64,000 nt of DNA from assembly GCA_020073165.1 (NCBI GenBank), contig JAIQFP010000010.1, forward strand, positions 62,001-126,000, given 5' to 3'. Source of the stretch: Terriglobia bacterium. Its GTDB lineage: Bacteria > Acidobacteriota > Terriglobia > Terriglobales > Acidobacteriaceae. Positions within the stretch are counted from its first letter, which is position 1. Every line of letters starts with the position of its first letter. The translations under genes and the position numbers were made by a program. The notes under the pieces were generated by a model. It saw only the letters and a list, made by a program, of their open reading frames with translations, was not told the origin of the DNA and searched no databases. Of this stretch, positions 7,330 to 17,442 are shown in pieces.

Positions 7330-10014
7330 ATGACGAGAGAAGAGATCAGGCTGGCGGAATGTCGCGACCGCAAGAAGCACTGGAAGCGCTGGGGCCCCTA
7401 CCTCAGTGAACGTGCCTGGGGTACGGTCCGTGAGGACTACAGCCCTCTCGGCAACGCCTGGGAGTATTTTCCCCACGACCACGCCCGCTCCCGCGCCTAT
7501 CGCTGGAACGAGGACGGGCTGGCCGGCATTTGCGACCGCCACCAGATGATCTGCTTCGCGTTGGCGCTGTGGAACGAGCGCGATCCCATCCTGAAGGAGC
7601 GTCTCTTCGGACTCACCGGCAGCGAGGGCAACCATGGCGAGGACGTGAAGGAGTACTACTTCTACCTCGACAGCACGCCCACGCACTCCTACATGAAGTA
7701 CCTCTACAAGTACTCGCAGGCGGCTTTTCCCTACGACGACCTGGTGGAAGAGAACCGGCGTCGCGGCCGGGGCCAGCCGGAATACGAGTTGCTCGATACT
7801 GGCGTTTTCGATGGTAACCGCTACTTCGATGTATTCGTCGAATATGCCAAGGGGGACTCGGAAGACATCCTGATCAAAATCACGGCTGCGAATCGTGGGC
7901 CCGAGACGGCGCGCCTTCGCCTGTTGCCGACAGTCTGGTTCCGCAATACCTGGTCGTGGGGTAGCGATGAACTGCGGCCCGACCTGCGCCAGGTCCCTGG
8001 GGCCATCGAATTGAATCATTCCACCTACGGCAAACGCTGGCTCTACTACGAAAACTCTCCCGAGGTGCTGTTCACCGAGAACGAAACCAACACCAAGCGG
8101 CTCTTTGGAGTCGAAAACCGCTGCCTGTGCGTGAAGGATGGAATCAACGATTACGTTGTCCACGGCGACAAGAACGCAGTCACACCCGAGCCCATGGGCA
8201 CCAAAGCGGCTGCTCATTATCAAATGGAGATTCCTGCCGGCCAGACCGTGACCGTGCGCCTGCGCCTGACCGACATTGATTTCTCGGGTATCACCAAACC
8301 TGCGTTTGATGACTTTGATGCCATCTTTGCGCTGCGTCAGCGTGAGGCGGACGAATACTACGCCACCATCATTCCGCAGGAGCTTTCTCCCGACGCGCGC
8401 AACGTGATGCGGCAGGGATTCGCCGGCATGCTCTGGTCGAAGCAGTTTTATCACTACGTGGTCAAGCAGTGGCTGGAGGGCGATCCCGGCAATCCTCCTC
8501 CCCCCGCAGAGCGTGTGCACGGTCGCAACCACGAGTGGCCGCACCTCTATAACGCCGACGTCATCTCCATGCCCGATAAGTGGGAATACCCGTGGTATGC
8601 AGCCTGGGACCTGGCGTTTCACTGCATCCCGCTGGCGCTCGTGGATTGCGACCTGGCTAAAGAGCAGTTGGTGCTCATGCTGCGTGAGTGGTACATGCAT
8701 CCCAACGGGCAGCTTGCCGCTTACGAGTGGGCCTTGGGAGACGTGAACCCTCCGGTGCATGCCTGGGCGGCGTGGCGCGTGTACAAGATCGACAAGAAGC
8801 GTAATGGCAAAGGCGACCGGGCCTTCCTCAAGCGCATCTTTCACAAGCTGCTGCTGAACTTTACCTGGTGGGTCAATCGCAAGGACGCCGATGGCATGAA
8901 CATATTCCAGGGCGGCTTCCTGGGCCTGGACAACATTGGTGTCTTCGATCGCAGCGCGCCTTTGCCCACCGGAGGCTACATCGAGCAATCCGACGGCACC
9001 AGCTGGATGGCGATGTATACGCTCAACCTGCTCGCCATCGCTCTGGAACTGGCAAGCGAAGATTCCACCTACGAAGATGTCGCCAGCAAGTTCTGGGAAC
9101 ACTTCATCTACATTGCGCACGCCATGAGCCATCGCGGTACGGATGGCATGGGGCTGTGGGACGACATGGACGGCTTCTTCTACGACGTCCTGAAGCTCCC
9201 CGACGGCCGTAAGTTCCCTATGCGCATCCGCAGCATGGTAGGACTGATTCCACTGTTCGCAGTCGAGACCCTGGAGCCGGAACTACTGAACAAGCTGCCT
9301 GGCTTCAAGCGCCGTATGGAGTGGTTCATCGAGAACCGCCCCGACCTGACCGAGAACGCAGCGTGCATGCGCACCCGCGGCAAGGGAGAAAGAAGGCTTT
9401 TCTCCATCGCCAATCGCGAGCAATTGCGGCGCATTCTGCAGTACATGCTCGACGAACAGGAATTCCTGTCCCCCTATGGGATCCGCGCCCTATCCAAGTA
9501 CCACCACGGCCATCCCTACGTTCTGACCGTCGAAGGCAAGGAGCACCGGGTGGACTACGAGCCGGGGGAATCCAGCACCGGCCTTTTCGGCGGAAACTCT
9601 AACTGGCGCGGGCCCATCTGGTTCCCGGTCAACTACCTTTTGATCGAATCGTTGCAGAAGTTCCATCACTACTTCGGGGATGAGTTCAAAGTCGAATTCC
9701 CCGCGCGTTCCGGCAATACGCTCACCTTGTGGGAAGTTGCCGGAGAGTTATCGCGCCGCCTGACCCGGATTTTCTTGCAGGATGAGCACGGACGCCGGGC
9801 AGTGTTCACCGGGCTGGAAAAGTTTCAGACCGACCCCCATTGGCGCGACCTGATTCTCTTTCACGAATACTTCAACGGTGATACCGGCGCGGGGGTGGGC
9901 GCGAGCCACCAGACGGGCTGGACCGGGCTGGTCACGAAGCTTCTACAGCAGAGCGGCGAATCCGGCAAACGACGCAAACGCTCGGAAGTCGCTGGAGTCG
10001 CAGTCGGGGACTAA
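7330..10014 (+). CDS. GH63-like glucosidase (mannosyl-oligosaccharide glucosidase family)
   Basis: An 894-residue cytoplasmic protein without a signal peptide; AGGAG lies 8 nt before ATG. The N-terminal ~340 residues form a beta-sandwich-like domain; the C-terminal ~500 residues are an (alpha/alpha)6 barrel with family-typical stretches such as [40 protein letters not shown] and [18 protein letters not shown]. It resembles the large bacterial/fungal GH63 branch (yeast YMR196W-like) rather than ER glucosidase I. The likely substrate is an alpha-glucoside such as a compatible solute or maltose-like sugar; specificity is unproven. The gene stands alone and converges on a small gene 5 bp away. 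Confidence 0.9.
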   Translation: MTREEIRLAECRDRKKHWKRWGPYLSERAWGTVREDYSPLGNAWEYFPHDHARSRAYRWNEDGLAGICDRHQMICFALALWNERDPILKERLFGLTGSEGNHGEDVKEYYFYLDSTPTHSYMKYLYKYSQAAFPYDDLVEENRRRGRGQPEYELLDTGVFDGNRYFDVFVEYAKGDSEDILIKITAANRGPETARLRLLPTVWFRNTWSWGSDELRPDLRQVPGAIELNHSTYGKRWLYYENSPEVLFTENETNTKRLFGVENRCLCVKDGINDYVVHGDKNAVTPEPMGTKAAAHYQMEIPAGQTVTVRLRLTDIDFSGITKPAFDDFDAIFALRQREADEYYATIIPQELSPDARNVMRQGFAGMLWSKQFYHYVVKQWLEGDPGNPPPPAERVHGRNHEWPHLYNADVISMPDKWEYPWYAAWDLAFHCIPLALVDCDLAKEQLVLMLREWYMHPNGQLAAYEWALGDVNPPVHAWAAWRVYKIDKKRNGKGDRAFLKRIFHKLLLNFTWWVNRKDADGMNIFQGGFLGLDNIGVFDRSAPLPTGGYIEQSDGTSWMAMYTLNLLAIALELASEDSTYEDVASKFWEHFIYIAHAMSHRGTDGMGLWDDMDGFFYDVLKLPDGRKFPMRIRSMVGLIPLFAVETLEPELLNKLPGFKRRMEWFIENRPDLTENAACMRTRGKGERRLFSIANREQLRRILQYMLDEQEFLSPYGIRALSKYHHGHPYVLTVEGKEHRVDYEPGESSTGLFGGNSNWRGPIWFPVNYLLIESLQKFHHYFGDEFKVEFPARSGNTLTLWEVAGELSRRLTRIFLQDEHGRRAVFTGLEKFQTDPHWRDLILFHEYFNGDTGAGVGASHQTGWTGLVTKLLQQSGESGKRRKRSEVAGVAVGD

Positions 10015-10019
10015 GAGAT

Positions 10020-10433
10020 TCAGGACGGTGCCAGCACGCTTTGCGGAAAGCTGGAACGGGTCACGAACTTGTCGGCCTCGGCGTGCGCCAGCATAAGAAA
10101 GTCTTTTCGTTCTTCGGGAGGCAGTCCCCTGCGGCTCAACGCGTGCCCGTATTCCACATCGATGATCATGTGAATGAGTTGCTGCAGTGTTGTGTCATGC
10201 GAGATGTGAATGGTCCGCCCACTTTTCTCAAAGCAAAAACCGGTTTCTCCTACCTGGCTCCAATAGGCGCGGGTCAACAGCGTTTTCCCGGCGAGCACGG
10301 CGGTGGGGACGGCGCTCTTGTAGTACTCCTCCATGGAAACAAAGCCGAAGAGCATGGCCTGGGTGCACCACTTCCCCCACGAACGCGCTGCCTTTTCCAT
10401 GTTCCGGCGCTTGAGGCGGACCAAAACTCTCAT
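10020..10433 (-). CDS. Hypothetical protein, 137 aa
   Basis: The start is placed at ATG 10433 behind a GAGGT site; the frame continues upstream but that part is not protein-like. The product has a basic N-terminal helix (MRVLVRLKRRN), a central segment with SMEEYYKSAVPTAVLAGKTLL and a polar C-terminus with HAEADKF. No family was recognised and no signal peptide is evident. It is convergent with the glucosidase gene. Confidence 0.6.
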   Translation of the reverse strand: MRVLVRLKRRNMEKAARSWGKWCTQAMLFGFVSMEEYYKSAVPTAVLAGKTLLTRAYWSQVGETGFCFEKSGRTIHISHDTTLQQLIHMIIDVEYGHALSRRGLPPEERKDFLMLAHAEADKFVTRSSFPQSVLAPS

Positions 10434-10814
10434 CGAGACCTCGCTCGTCGCATTCGCGTGAACCGCGAAATGCGATGTAGATTCAGTCACTCGACTCTGA
10501 AGCGATACTGCAATCGCGAATCTGCGCCAATCCAGCCATAGCTCTGACGTTGACGTAGCAGGGGGAGCAGGGCCCAGTGGCTGGGGCGGGCGCTGCAGGA
10601 CATTGTTGGGTCGGATGCGGCGTCTGTCAAGATGCAAACAATTGCACACTGGGGTCCGCCAGTTCCAACCCCTGGACCCGCCGGTGCCGGCAGTACCCTC
10701 TCCGTAGGTCGTGACGCTCTGCGGCTATTACCTTCGTGACCTTCCGGCAGTTACCTCGCCATTCTATGTTGCCAACAGACAGGCCTCGAGGTCGATTCCG
10801 CAGGCCAAGGAGTC

Positions 10815-12272
10815 ATGGTGCGGGGCAAGGCTCTGGCACTTGCATTCGTGGGTTTGCTGGCGGTTCCTGCCCTTGCGGAACCCCAACCCCTCGACTGCAC
10901 CCAATTCCAGGCGTGGCTGATGGGGGGAGTCTCCAGCCCGCGGCTCAGTCGGTTGGCGCAACGGCGTGGTATTGCCTTTGCGGCCGATGGGGAAGCGGTG
11001 AAGGCTTTGGCGGCGGCGGGCGCCCAGCCGGCATTCATCCGGACGCTGCGCGCGCTGCATGCTTCCCCTGCCGAAGATCGCCGAACGGGCTGCCCGGCGG
11101 TTGTATCCAAGGTTGCTGAACTGGTCCACCTGAGACGTTATCAGGAAGCGGAGCCCATTCTGCGCGATCTGCTTACGAACGATTCCGAGAACGCGGCCCT
11201 GCACTTCGCCCTGGCCGCGGTCCGGTTGCAGCGCAATGATCTGGACGAGGCCTTTGACGAGTTCTTCCGCTCCAACAAGCTGGTGCCGGGTTCCTCGGAG
11301 ACGCACAGCAAGCTGGCCTATCTCTTCTATCGCGATGAAGACGGCGACAATGCCATCGCGGAAGCCCGGACCGCGCTGAGCATGGATCCGCAAAATGCGG
11401 AAGCCTACCGCTACCTCGGACTCGGGCTGTACGCCAACCAGCGGTACCTGGCGGCTCTGCACGCCTTTCAGGAGTCGCTGGCTCGCGAGCCCGACAGCGC
11501 CGAGGCCTATTACGACATGGGTATTACACTGCGCGCCAAGGGGGATGCCGCCGGTGCGGCTGCCGCCTATCGTAAGGCCATCGTGCTGGACCCGCAGTTC
11601 TGGGAGGCTCACAGCAATCTCGGCGTGGTGCTGCACGACCTGGGAAGACTGGATGACGCCATTGCCGAATACCGCGAGGCCAAGCGCCTGGCTCCCGAGG
11701 AAGCTTCAATTCGAAGCAATCTGGGCGACACTCTCTGCGATAAGGGCGATTACGACTCTGCCCTCGCCGAATTTGGCGAGCTCCTGCACCTGGACCCGGG
11801 TTGGCAAAGAGGCCACGACTGCATGGCCAAAGCGTATATGGCCAAGCGGGACTATGACGCAGCCGTGGCCGAACTCCAACTGGCTATTGCACAAAATCCC
11901 ACCGCAGCGGCTGAGCACCGCGTGCTGGGGCAGGCGCTGCTGCTGCAAGGCAAGCAGACCCAGGCGCTCCGCGAACTGCGGATTGCGGTGGCCCTCGCTC
12001 CAGACTCGGCTTTGGCGCACCACTACCTGGGAACCGCCCTGTTTGAGACCCAACAGTACGCCGCGGCCGCCAGGGAATTCCATGAGGCCCTGCGTCTCGA
12101 ACCCAGCGCTGACAATCATTACTACCTTGCCGCCTGCCTGATCACCATGGGGGACTATGACCACGCCCTGGCGGAACTGGAGGCTGCCGTTCAGCTTCAG
12201 CCGGGCCAGAACCTGTACCAGGCACGCAAGCAAGAGTTGCTCAAGCTGATGAAAGCCGGTAATACGCCTTGA
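10815..12272 (+). CDS. Secreted TPR protein
   Basis: A 485-residue protein with a signal peptide (LALAFVGLLAVPALAEP, cleavage about residue 21). An N-terminal ~80-residue region carries DCTQFQAWLMGGVSS and a mixed helical domain. At least nine TPR units follow to the C-terminus; examples are AEAYRYLGLGLYANQRYLAA and EAHSNLGVVLHDLGRLDDAI. AAGGAG precedes the ATG by 4 nt. TPR arrays mediate protein-protein contacts; the partner is unknown. It stands alone on its strand before a zinc-ribbon protein gene. Confidence 0.9.
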   Translation: MVRGKALALAFVGLLAVPALAEPQPLDCTQFQAWLMGGVSSPRLSRLAQRRGIAFAADGEAVKALAAAGAQPAFIRTLRALHASPAEDRRTGCPAVVSKVAELVHLRRYQEAEPILRDLLTNDSENAALHFALAAVRLQRNDLDEAFDEFFRSNKLVPGSSETHSKLAYLFYRDEDGDNAIAEARTALSMDPQNAEAYRYLGLGLYANQRYLAALHAFQESLAREPDSAEAYYDMGITLRAKGDAAGAAAAYRKAIVLDPQFWEAHSNLGVVLHDLGRLDDAIAEYREAKRLAPEEASIRSNLGDTLCDKGDYDSALAEFGELLHLDPGWQRGHDCMAKAYMAKRDYDAAVAELQLAIAQNPTAAAEHRVLGQALLLQGKQTQALRELRIAVALAPDSALAHHYLGTALFETQQYAAAAREFHEALRLEPSADNHYYLAACLITMGDYDHALAELEAAVQLQPGQNLYQARKQELLKLMKAGNTP

Positions 12273-12414
12273 TTCGAGGGATGGGCATCCAACCGGCGGG
12301 TAACTGGGCATGTACTGCGGTGCTGTCGGCAAGCACAAGAACCGGTCCTAGAATGAGCCCAGAACTACCGCCACAGGGCGCATGTTTCACGCCATTGGAC
12401 TCAGGAGTCATGCT

Positions 12415-13059
12415 ATGAATTCAATACCGTCTGGGCAATCTGGGAGCGGGAAAACGATCGCACCTCCCGTTCTACAGCCGAGAGAGATGCAGCGTGTCCC
12501 GGAAGACCTGGCAGCATCCGCGCAGCCAGCACCCAGGCGCGTGGGCTATGGATTGCCTTGCGCCAAGTGCAAGACTTACTACGCGGCTGATCTGGCGCAG
12601 TGCCCGATTTGCAAAGCGATGGAACGGGTGTCGCCGACCGCTGCCTGCGAATCCGTCAAAGTTGCCTTGCCCGACGAGTTGCCTGACCCTGCCGCTCTGG
12701 AAGAGGAACGCGAGCGTTTCCTGCGGGAGTTCAAGGCGCAAGTTTACGCGTCCCACACCCAAATTAACGCCGTCGCCAGCTTCCGTTGCAGCCTGGCGGA
12801 GAACCATCAGGAGAATTTCGAAGAGGCGGCGGTGTGCAAGGGCTGCTACGACCGCCTCCAGGAACAGGTGGATGTGCTGGAAGCTGCCCTGCACATCGAT
12901 TTGAAGGAAGCGGCGCAGATCGTTTACAACGCGGTCTGGGCGGACACTTCTGACTCCAACAAGACCTATCTGAACGCGGCGCAGGCGTTGCTCAGGGAAC
13001 TGCACAAGCGGGCTGGAATTTCAGTGGTGATGGGGCCACTACAGCCGCTAACGCACTGA
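12415..13059 (+). CDS. Zinc-ribbon protein, function unknown
   Basis: The start is ATG 12415, with AGGAG (12403-12407) 7 nt upstream. The 214-residue product has a disordered N-terminus, a zinc ribbon (PCAKCKTYYAADLAQCPICK, about residues 53-72), a charged helix with many Glu, and a second Cys group (SFRCSLA...CKGCYDRL). Two zinc sites are likely. It is probably cytoplasmic and may bind RNA or act as a scaffold. No closer family is known to me. Confidence 0.7.
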   Translation: MNSIPSGQSGSGKTIAPPVLQPREMQRVPEDLAASAQPAPRRVGYGLPCAKCKTYYAADLAQCPICKAMERVSPTAACESVKVALPDELPDPAALEEERERFLREFKAQVYASHTQINAVASFRCSLAENHQENFEEAAVCKGCYDRLQEQVDVLEAALHIDLKEAAQIVYNAVWADTSDSNKTYLNAAQALLRELHKRAGISVVMGPLQPLTH

Positions 13060-13151
13060 GAGTTGGTACTGGTCCGGTGTTTCGGCTCCGTTCAGGCAAA
13101 GCTTTTTCTGCAAAGGTGGCGGCGGAACGCCGGCACTGCCTTCTATCCGAA

Positions 13152-13676
13152 TCACTCTGCTTTCAGCGCCACCCACTTCTTGCCGGCGTACAGCCGATAC
13201 CCTCCACCTTCTTCGGAGATTTTCAGCGGTACGGGATGGGCCAGCTTGTCGTCCGTCTGGCCGGAGACGCTGAGCACTTCATCCACAGCTACGTTCATCA
13301 CCAGGAACTTGCCGTCCTTGGTGAAGCCGAATCCGTAGGCCCCGGGCGCCAGCTCCGAGCCCTCGATGTGGAGCTTGACCTGGGTGATCAGCAGTCCCTG
13401 GTATTTTTCGGCGATGTCAGTCGCGTATCCCGAAGTATCGACCAGCGCGGCCAGGACCAGCTTGCCGCCGGCTGCCCGGAAGCCCGCCGCGTTCCGCATT
13501 TGCACCGGGGCGGTCTTGCCGTCGAAGAAGAAGTTTGTCGGAACCGCGTGTTTAAGTTCCTCGGCGGTGAGCATGCCAGGCTTCGCCTGTTGTGCAGACA
13601 ACAGCAGGGGTAGCAGGCAGAACAAGAGAGCGATAACACACACACCAGTGCGTTGTTTCAAGAGAGTCCCTCCCAT
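13152..13676 (-). CDS. Secreted protein, function unknown
   Basis: A 174-residue protein. Residues 10-28 are a strong hydrophobic signal core (VIALLFCLLPLLLSAQ), with cleavage likely before QQAKPG. The mature part begins with LTAEELKHAVPTNFFFDGK, then a beta-rich region (FGFTKDGKFLVMNV) and ends YRLYAGKKWVALK. It looks like a small secreted beta-sandwich protein typical of Acidobacteria. It is encoded on the same strand as the next upstream gene (46 bp gap), so the two are probably co-transcribed. Confidence 0.75.
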   Translation of the reverse strand: MGGTLLKQRTGVCVIALLFCLLPLLLSAQQAKPGMLTAEELKHAVPTNFFFDGKTAPVQMRNAAGFRAAGGKLVLAALVDTSGYATDIAEKYQGLLITQVKLHIEGSELAPGAYGFGFTKDGKFLVMNVAVDEVLSVSGQTDDKLAHPVPLKISEEGGGYRLYAGKKWVALKAE

Positions 13677-13722
13677 AAGAATGGATGAGTCCAGATTACG
13701 CCTCCGGCGTCACCAGCGTCCA

Positions 13723-14454
13723 TCATGGCTGCGCGGCAGGTGCGAAGCGCAGTTTGCCGAAGGCTGCGGGCACGTGAAAATTCGGCTCCGGCGTGCCTGT
13801 CGGCTGCCATGCCATGTAGGTGCGCGGCTCCTTTGTGCCTTCCACGCGGTAGAAGTTGGCCCGCCAAACCGAATTCGGATCGAAGTGCAGGGTCAGTGCC
13901 TTCATGGGCAATGCAAGTTCGGCAGCCCAGGTGTGGAATTTCTCGTCTAAGACTACCGAGCGCCGTAGACCGCTCTTCAGGTCCGCCAGTCCGCCGGGAA
14001 AAATCTCCAGATCGATCCACATTCCATTGGGGCTGACCTCGAATTCCTTGTAGTAGCGCTCGCGCGACGGGTCGGGCTGCAGAAAAGCCTCGGCCACATC
14101 CCGGTCCCACAGGTGGTCGCGGCGCCCGTTCGGGTCGGAGTCGGCAAACACGTGCAGCTCACGGTAACGGCACTGGAAGCGCAAGTACAGAGTTCGCGGC
14201 GACCACAGAATACGGACCTGGGTCTCCTGGCTGGAATCAGGATTCTTTCCCTGCCAGTCGGAGCAGAAGACGACGGGTGTCGCCGTTTGCCAGTCGGATG
14301 CGGGATGGGCGGCGTCTGGCTCGATCTCACGGGATGTATACGCAGCCACGATTTCCGACGAGGAAGCGGCGCAATGCGACGGCGGCGGGACTTGGCTCAT
14401 CATATAGAGGGTTGAACCGAGTACGGCGGCGAAGAGCCTCAGGATCTGTTTCAC
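13723..14454 (-). CDS. Secreted carbohydrate-binding family 9-like protein
   Basis: The start is placed at GTG 14454; the same frame stays open far upstream, but that part is antisense to ada. The 243-residue product has a short hydrophobic N-terminus and then a CBM9/DOMON-like beta-sandwich: VRILWSPRTLYLRFQCRYRE, DHLWDRDVAEAFLQPD, KEFEVSPNGMWIDLEI and the ending PEPNFHVPAAFGKLRF. Related modules bind sugars or redox cofactors at the outer membrane or periplasm. It is divergent from ada by 87 bp, so they share an upstream region. Confidence 0.85.
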   Translation of the reverse strand: MKQILRLFAAVLGSTLYMMSQVPPPSHCAASSSEIVAAYTSREIEPDAAHPASDWQTATPVVFCSDWQGKNPDSSQETQVRILWSPRTLYLRFQCRYRELHVFADSDPNGRRDHLWDRDVAEAFLQPDPSRERYYKEFEVSPNGMWIDLEIFPGGLADLKSGLRRSVVLDEKFHTWAAELALPMKALTLHFDPNSVWRANFYRVEGTKEPRTYMAWQPTGTPEPNFHVPAAFGKLRFAPAAQP

Positions 14455-14541
14455 ACGGGCTCCAGCATAGCGCAAGAAAAACGGTTTGGCCGCAAGATCT
14501 GGATAGCCCGTGCGGCAGGGTGGCCTTACCCTTTGGTCATT

Positions 14542-15642
14542 ATGACAACCAATGCGATACTCAATCTGACCGAGACTTCCGAGATGGCGCGCAGCGACCA
14601 ATCCCAGCGCTGGCAGGCGGTGATGGCCCGCGACGCCGGCCAGGACGGCAAGTTCGTGTTCGCCGTGTCTTCGACCGGCGTGTACTGCCGCCCGTCTTGC
14701 CCGAGCAAGCGTCCGCGGCGCGAAAACGTGACCTTCTTCGGTAAGCCGGATGAGGCGGAAAAGGCGGGCTACCGTGCCTGCCTGCGCTGCCGTCCCCGGG
14801 CGATCGGCGGCAGTGCCCGCACGGAGCTGGTGAAGGCGGTGTGCCGCTACCTCGAGCAACATCTCGACGAGCCGGTCACGCTGACGCGGTTGGGACGGGA
14901 ATTTCGCCAGAGCCCGTTTCATCTGCAGCGGACGTTCAAGGCGGTTCTCGGCGTTACCCCGCGGGCGTATGCCGATTCCTGCCGCATGAACCAGTTGAAG
15001 CGCAATCTGCGGGCCGGGCATTCGGTCACGCGGGCCATGTACGACGCGGGTTATAGCTCCAGCAGCCGGTTGTACGAGCGCACCGCGTCGCAGCTGGGCA
15101 TGACGCCCGACAAGTATCGCCGGGGAGCGATTGCAGCCCCGATCCGCTATACCTTGGCGGATTCTCCTTTGGGACGCATGCTGGTCGCGGCCACCGACAA
15201 GGGCATTTGCGCCATCCAGTTTGCCGATTCCGATGATGAACTGGAGCACGGGTTGAAGCACGAATTCCCGTTCGCAGTGCGCCGTCGTGATGACCAGGCC
15301 ATGCGGGCCTGGAGGGAAGACCTGTTGCGCCAGATGCGTGGCCAGAAGTTGAATGCGGCCCTTCCCCTCGATATTCAGGCGACCGCGTTCCAGCGCCGGG
15401 TATGGTCATGTCTGCAGTCCATTCCGTTCGGCGCGACGCGCTCCTACGGTGCTGTGGCCAAGGCCATCGGACGCCCAACCGCATCCCGGGCCGTGGCGCG
15501 AGCCTGTGCGACCAATCCGGTGGCTGTGGCCATTCCGTGCCATCGCGTGGTCCGCGAGGACGGCGACATGGGAGGCTATCGCTGGGGCGTGGAGCGCAAG
15601 CAGGCGCTGCTGGAGATGGAGGGAGCGGAAGTAGGAGCGTAG
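14542..15642 (+). CDS. ada: Ada: methyl-phosphotriester/O6-methylguanine-DNA methyltransferase and AraC-type regulator
   Basis: A 366-residue three-domain protein. The N-terminal zinc domain contains YCRPSCPSKRP and ACLRCRP, whose cysteines bind zinc and accept methyl groups from DNA phosphotriesters. An AraC-type helix-turn-helix region follows (LGREFRQSPFHLQRTFK, PRAYADSCRMNQLKRNL). The C-terminal suicide methyltransferase carries the PCHRVV active site that repairs O6-methylguanine. The length equals the family norm. An in-frame TTG 9 nt upstream is an alternative start. In E. coli the methylated form activates its own promoter; the divergent upstream region here may hold the Ada box, though I did not identify one. 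Confidence 0.96.
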   Translation: MTTNAILNLTETSEMARSDQSQRWQAVMARDAGQDGKFVFAVSSTGVYCRPSCPSKRPRRENVTFFGKPDEAEKAGYRACLRCRPRAIGGSARTELVKAVCRYLEQHLDEPVTLTRLGREFRQSPFHLQRTFKAVLGVTPRAYADSCRMNQLKRNLRAGHSVTRAMYDAGYSSSSRLYERTASQLGMTPDKYRRGAIAAPIRYTLADSPLGRMLVAATDKGICAIQFADSDDELEHGLKHEFPFAVRRRDDQAMRAWREDLLRQMRGQKLNAALPLDIQATAFQRRVWSCLQSIPFGATRSYGAVAKAIGRPTASRAVARACATNPVAVAIPCHRVVREDGDMGGYRWGVERKQALLEMEGAEVGA

Positions 15643-15659
15643 GCTTTCGCGCGTCTGCG

Positions 15660-15953
15660 GGGTACGGCTGTAAGAAGAACAACATCCGCACCGTGCTTCT
15701 TAACAGCATCAATCGCGCTCGCAACGTGTGACCACGGCACGCCGCGGTCTGCTCCGACGTATTCCAGCGGCTGCGGGCGCGTTCTCAGTTCTTTATCGAC
15801 GACATCGTCAAATTTCTCCAACGTCACTTCCTTCAAGTCTACATAGACAGAGGTCTCTCCTCTTACGGTCTCTACCAGGTCAACGGAAATTGGCTCGCTT
15901 GAAGGACCATCCCTTGTTACGTACATGCCGGGTGGCCCGCATCTCCCGCCCAA
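15660..15953 (-). pseudogene. ExbD/TolR C-terminal remnant
   Basis: About 95 codons resemble the periplasmic domain of ExbD/TolR: SVYVDLKEVTLEKFDDVV, then YVGADRGVPWSHVASAIDAV and GADVVLLTAVP. The N-terminal transmembrane helix with its essential Asp is missing, and the frame runs past the normal end into sequence antisense to ada before stopping at 15576. An ATG exists at 15926 but has no ribosome site. No exbB or tonB gene is near. I read this as a 5'-truncated relic; expression of a soluble fragment cannot be excluded. Confidence 0.6.
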
Positions 15954-15984
15954 TTCGCAACTCTAGTTCAAGCCAGACGGGGGT

Positions 15985-16021
15985 GCCCCAGGTCTCGCGG
16001 TTTTCGAGACCTGGGGCTTTT
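15985..16021 (+). terminator. Intrinsic terminator (13-bp stem)
   Basis: GCCCCAGGTCTCG (15985-15997) pairs perfectly with CGAGACCTGGGGC (16005-16017), with a 7-nt loop and TTTT after it on the plus strand. Its nearest plus-strand gene is ada, 340 bp upstream. It may instead be left over from a lost gene. On the minus strand no T-run follows. Confidence 0.85.
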
Positions 16022-16135
16022 CCTGCTGTCTGACTCATCGCATCTCTACCGTTTGCCGATCACGGCATGACTGTAATCCCCGCACCAACCTCTCCTCATG
16101 CCATGGGGGTTGAAGCGGTATTACGGCGCGGTTTC

Positions 16136-16984
16136 CTAAGCGTTCGGTTTCCTGGCCCAGGCCCCGACCAGACCGTACGACACCACAACTGCTCGTCTGG
16201 CCACGACCTCCTGGCGAATACGATCCGCCAAGCTGTCAATCTGTACGTGCGCAGGCGAAACAATGTTGAGCTTTAGCAGAGTGGGCACCAAACTTCGCAC
16301 CGCTTCGGCCAGTAAATCGTAGACTGGACTCTCCGCTTCGCCAGAGACCACGGCGTCCATGCGCATGCCCGGCGCGGGCAAACCGGAATCCAGGAACAAC
16401 GAATGCATCTCCATCCCGAGTTCGGGCCGGGCTCCGCTGCCGCGCAATGCTTCGCCCATCCACCGTGCGGCTTCATCATAAGCAGAAACGGCAGGACAGG
16501 AGCGGCATGCGCTCGAAGCCAACTCCTGAAACACCACCAACCCACCTGGACGAAGGCGTTCCGTCATCCTTCTCAGACTCTCGACGGGATCGTCCTGATA
16601 CATGAGCACAAAGCGGCCGACGATCGCGTCAAAAGGCTGATCGAACTGCATCGCAGCCGGATCGCCCACGACGAATTCAACGTTGGGATGGTTGCGGCGA
16701 ATGGCACGAGCTCTGGCCCTGTCCACTGCGTCCGCAGACCGATCTACCCCCAGGACGTTTCCGCCCTCCCCGACCAGTTCAGCCGCCAAAAAGCTCACGT
16801 CTCCGCTGCCGCTACCGACATCAAGGACGCGCATCCCCGGTTCTATCCCTGCCTGGGCGAAAAGCTGTCGGGTGAACGGCGCGAACACAGCGCCCTGAAA
16901 ACTGAGACGGTCCAATTCCCGAGATGAATGGCCGAGAGCATACTCGACCTGAGGAGTAGAACTTGTAAATTGTGATAAAGACAT
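16136..16984 (-). CDS. Class I SAM-dependent methyltransferase
   Basis: A 282-residue protein with motif I RVLDVGSGSGDVSFL (about residues 52-66), GVDRSADAVDRA on beta-2 and FDAIVGRFVLMYQDDP on beta-4. It is a Methyltransf_25/11-type enzyme; the C-terminal ~110 residues form a cap seen in uncharacterised bacterial methyltransferases. The substrate is unknown. It is unrelated in sequence to the other methyltransferase at 4.3-5.0 kb beyond the fold. It is the only gene on its strand between the ExbD remnant and the 17.4-kb gene. Confidence 0.92.
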   Translation of the reverse strand: MSLSQFTSSTPQVEYALGHSSRELDRLSFQGAVFAPFTRQLFAQAGIEPGMRVLDVGSGSGDVSFLAAELVGEGGNVLGVDRSADAVDRARARAIRRNHPNVEFVVGDPAAMQFDQPFDAIVGRFVLMYQDDPVESLRRMTERLRPGGLVVFQELASSACRSCPAVSAYDEAARWMGEALRGSGARPELGMEMHSLFLDSGLPAPGMRMDAVVSGEAESPVYDLLAEAVRSLVPTLLKLNIVSPAHVQIDSLADRIRQEVVARRAVVVSYGLVGAWARKPNA

Positions 16985-17442
16985 GCGATCTCCAATCGTT
17001 AAGGTTCAAAACTGGATGGCCGGAGTGGCCTGGATGACATTTTGACGGACTCAGAGAGGCCGACAATTCGGAAGTAATCGCGTGATGCTGAGAATCTCGC
17101 CTGGTCACGGCTGAGCCGTGGGCCCAGGCGCAAAATCAAAATACCGCGCAGCGGCCCGGGGCGTGTCACGCTTTTGTTAACAGTTTGTAGATGATCTGTA
17201 AAAAATCCGGCGGTGATGCCACTGGGCGCGAGTATGCGGAAGTAATGTACTTTGGTGGGGGCGTGCCGGAGACGAACTGACCCTTGTCGTGTTCGGGCAC
17301 TAACACTGCAACCCGGCCAATGAGTGGAGAGGCGATGTTTCGACAGTTACCTTGGGTTAGAGTTCGACACCAGCCATGAGGCCAACCACGAGCCGCGGCA
17401 CCGGCGCTATCTCCACAATGCGACAACTCCCTGGTACTGCCC
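16985..17442. other. Gene-free stretch with one small palindrome
   Basis: No credible coding sequence is seen in 458 bp. The near-palindrome CACGGCTgAGCCGTG lies at 17106-17120, and A/T-rich sequence around 17170-17210 could hold a promoter. A 103-codon minus-strand frame here has no protein-like features. Confidence 0.5.

Noticed and set aside
7306-9132. 608-codon open frame on the minus strand
   Set aside because: It is fully antisense to the GH63-like gene, which has clear family motifs; high GC makes long antisense frames common.
14455-15261. Upstream extension of the CBM9-like gene frame
   Set aside because: It runs antisense through ada and shows no protein-like features; the signal sequence begins at 14454.
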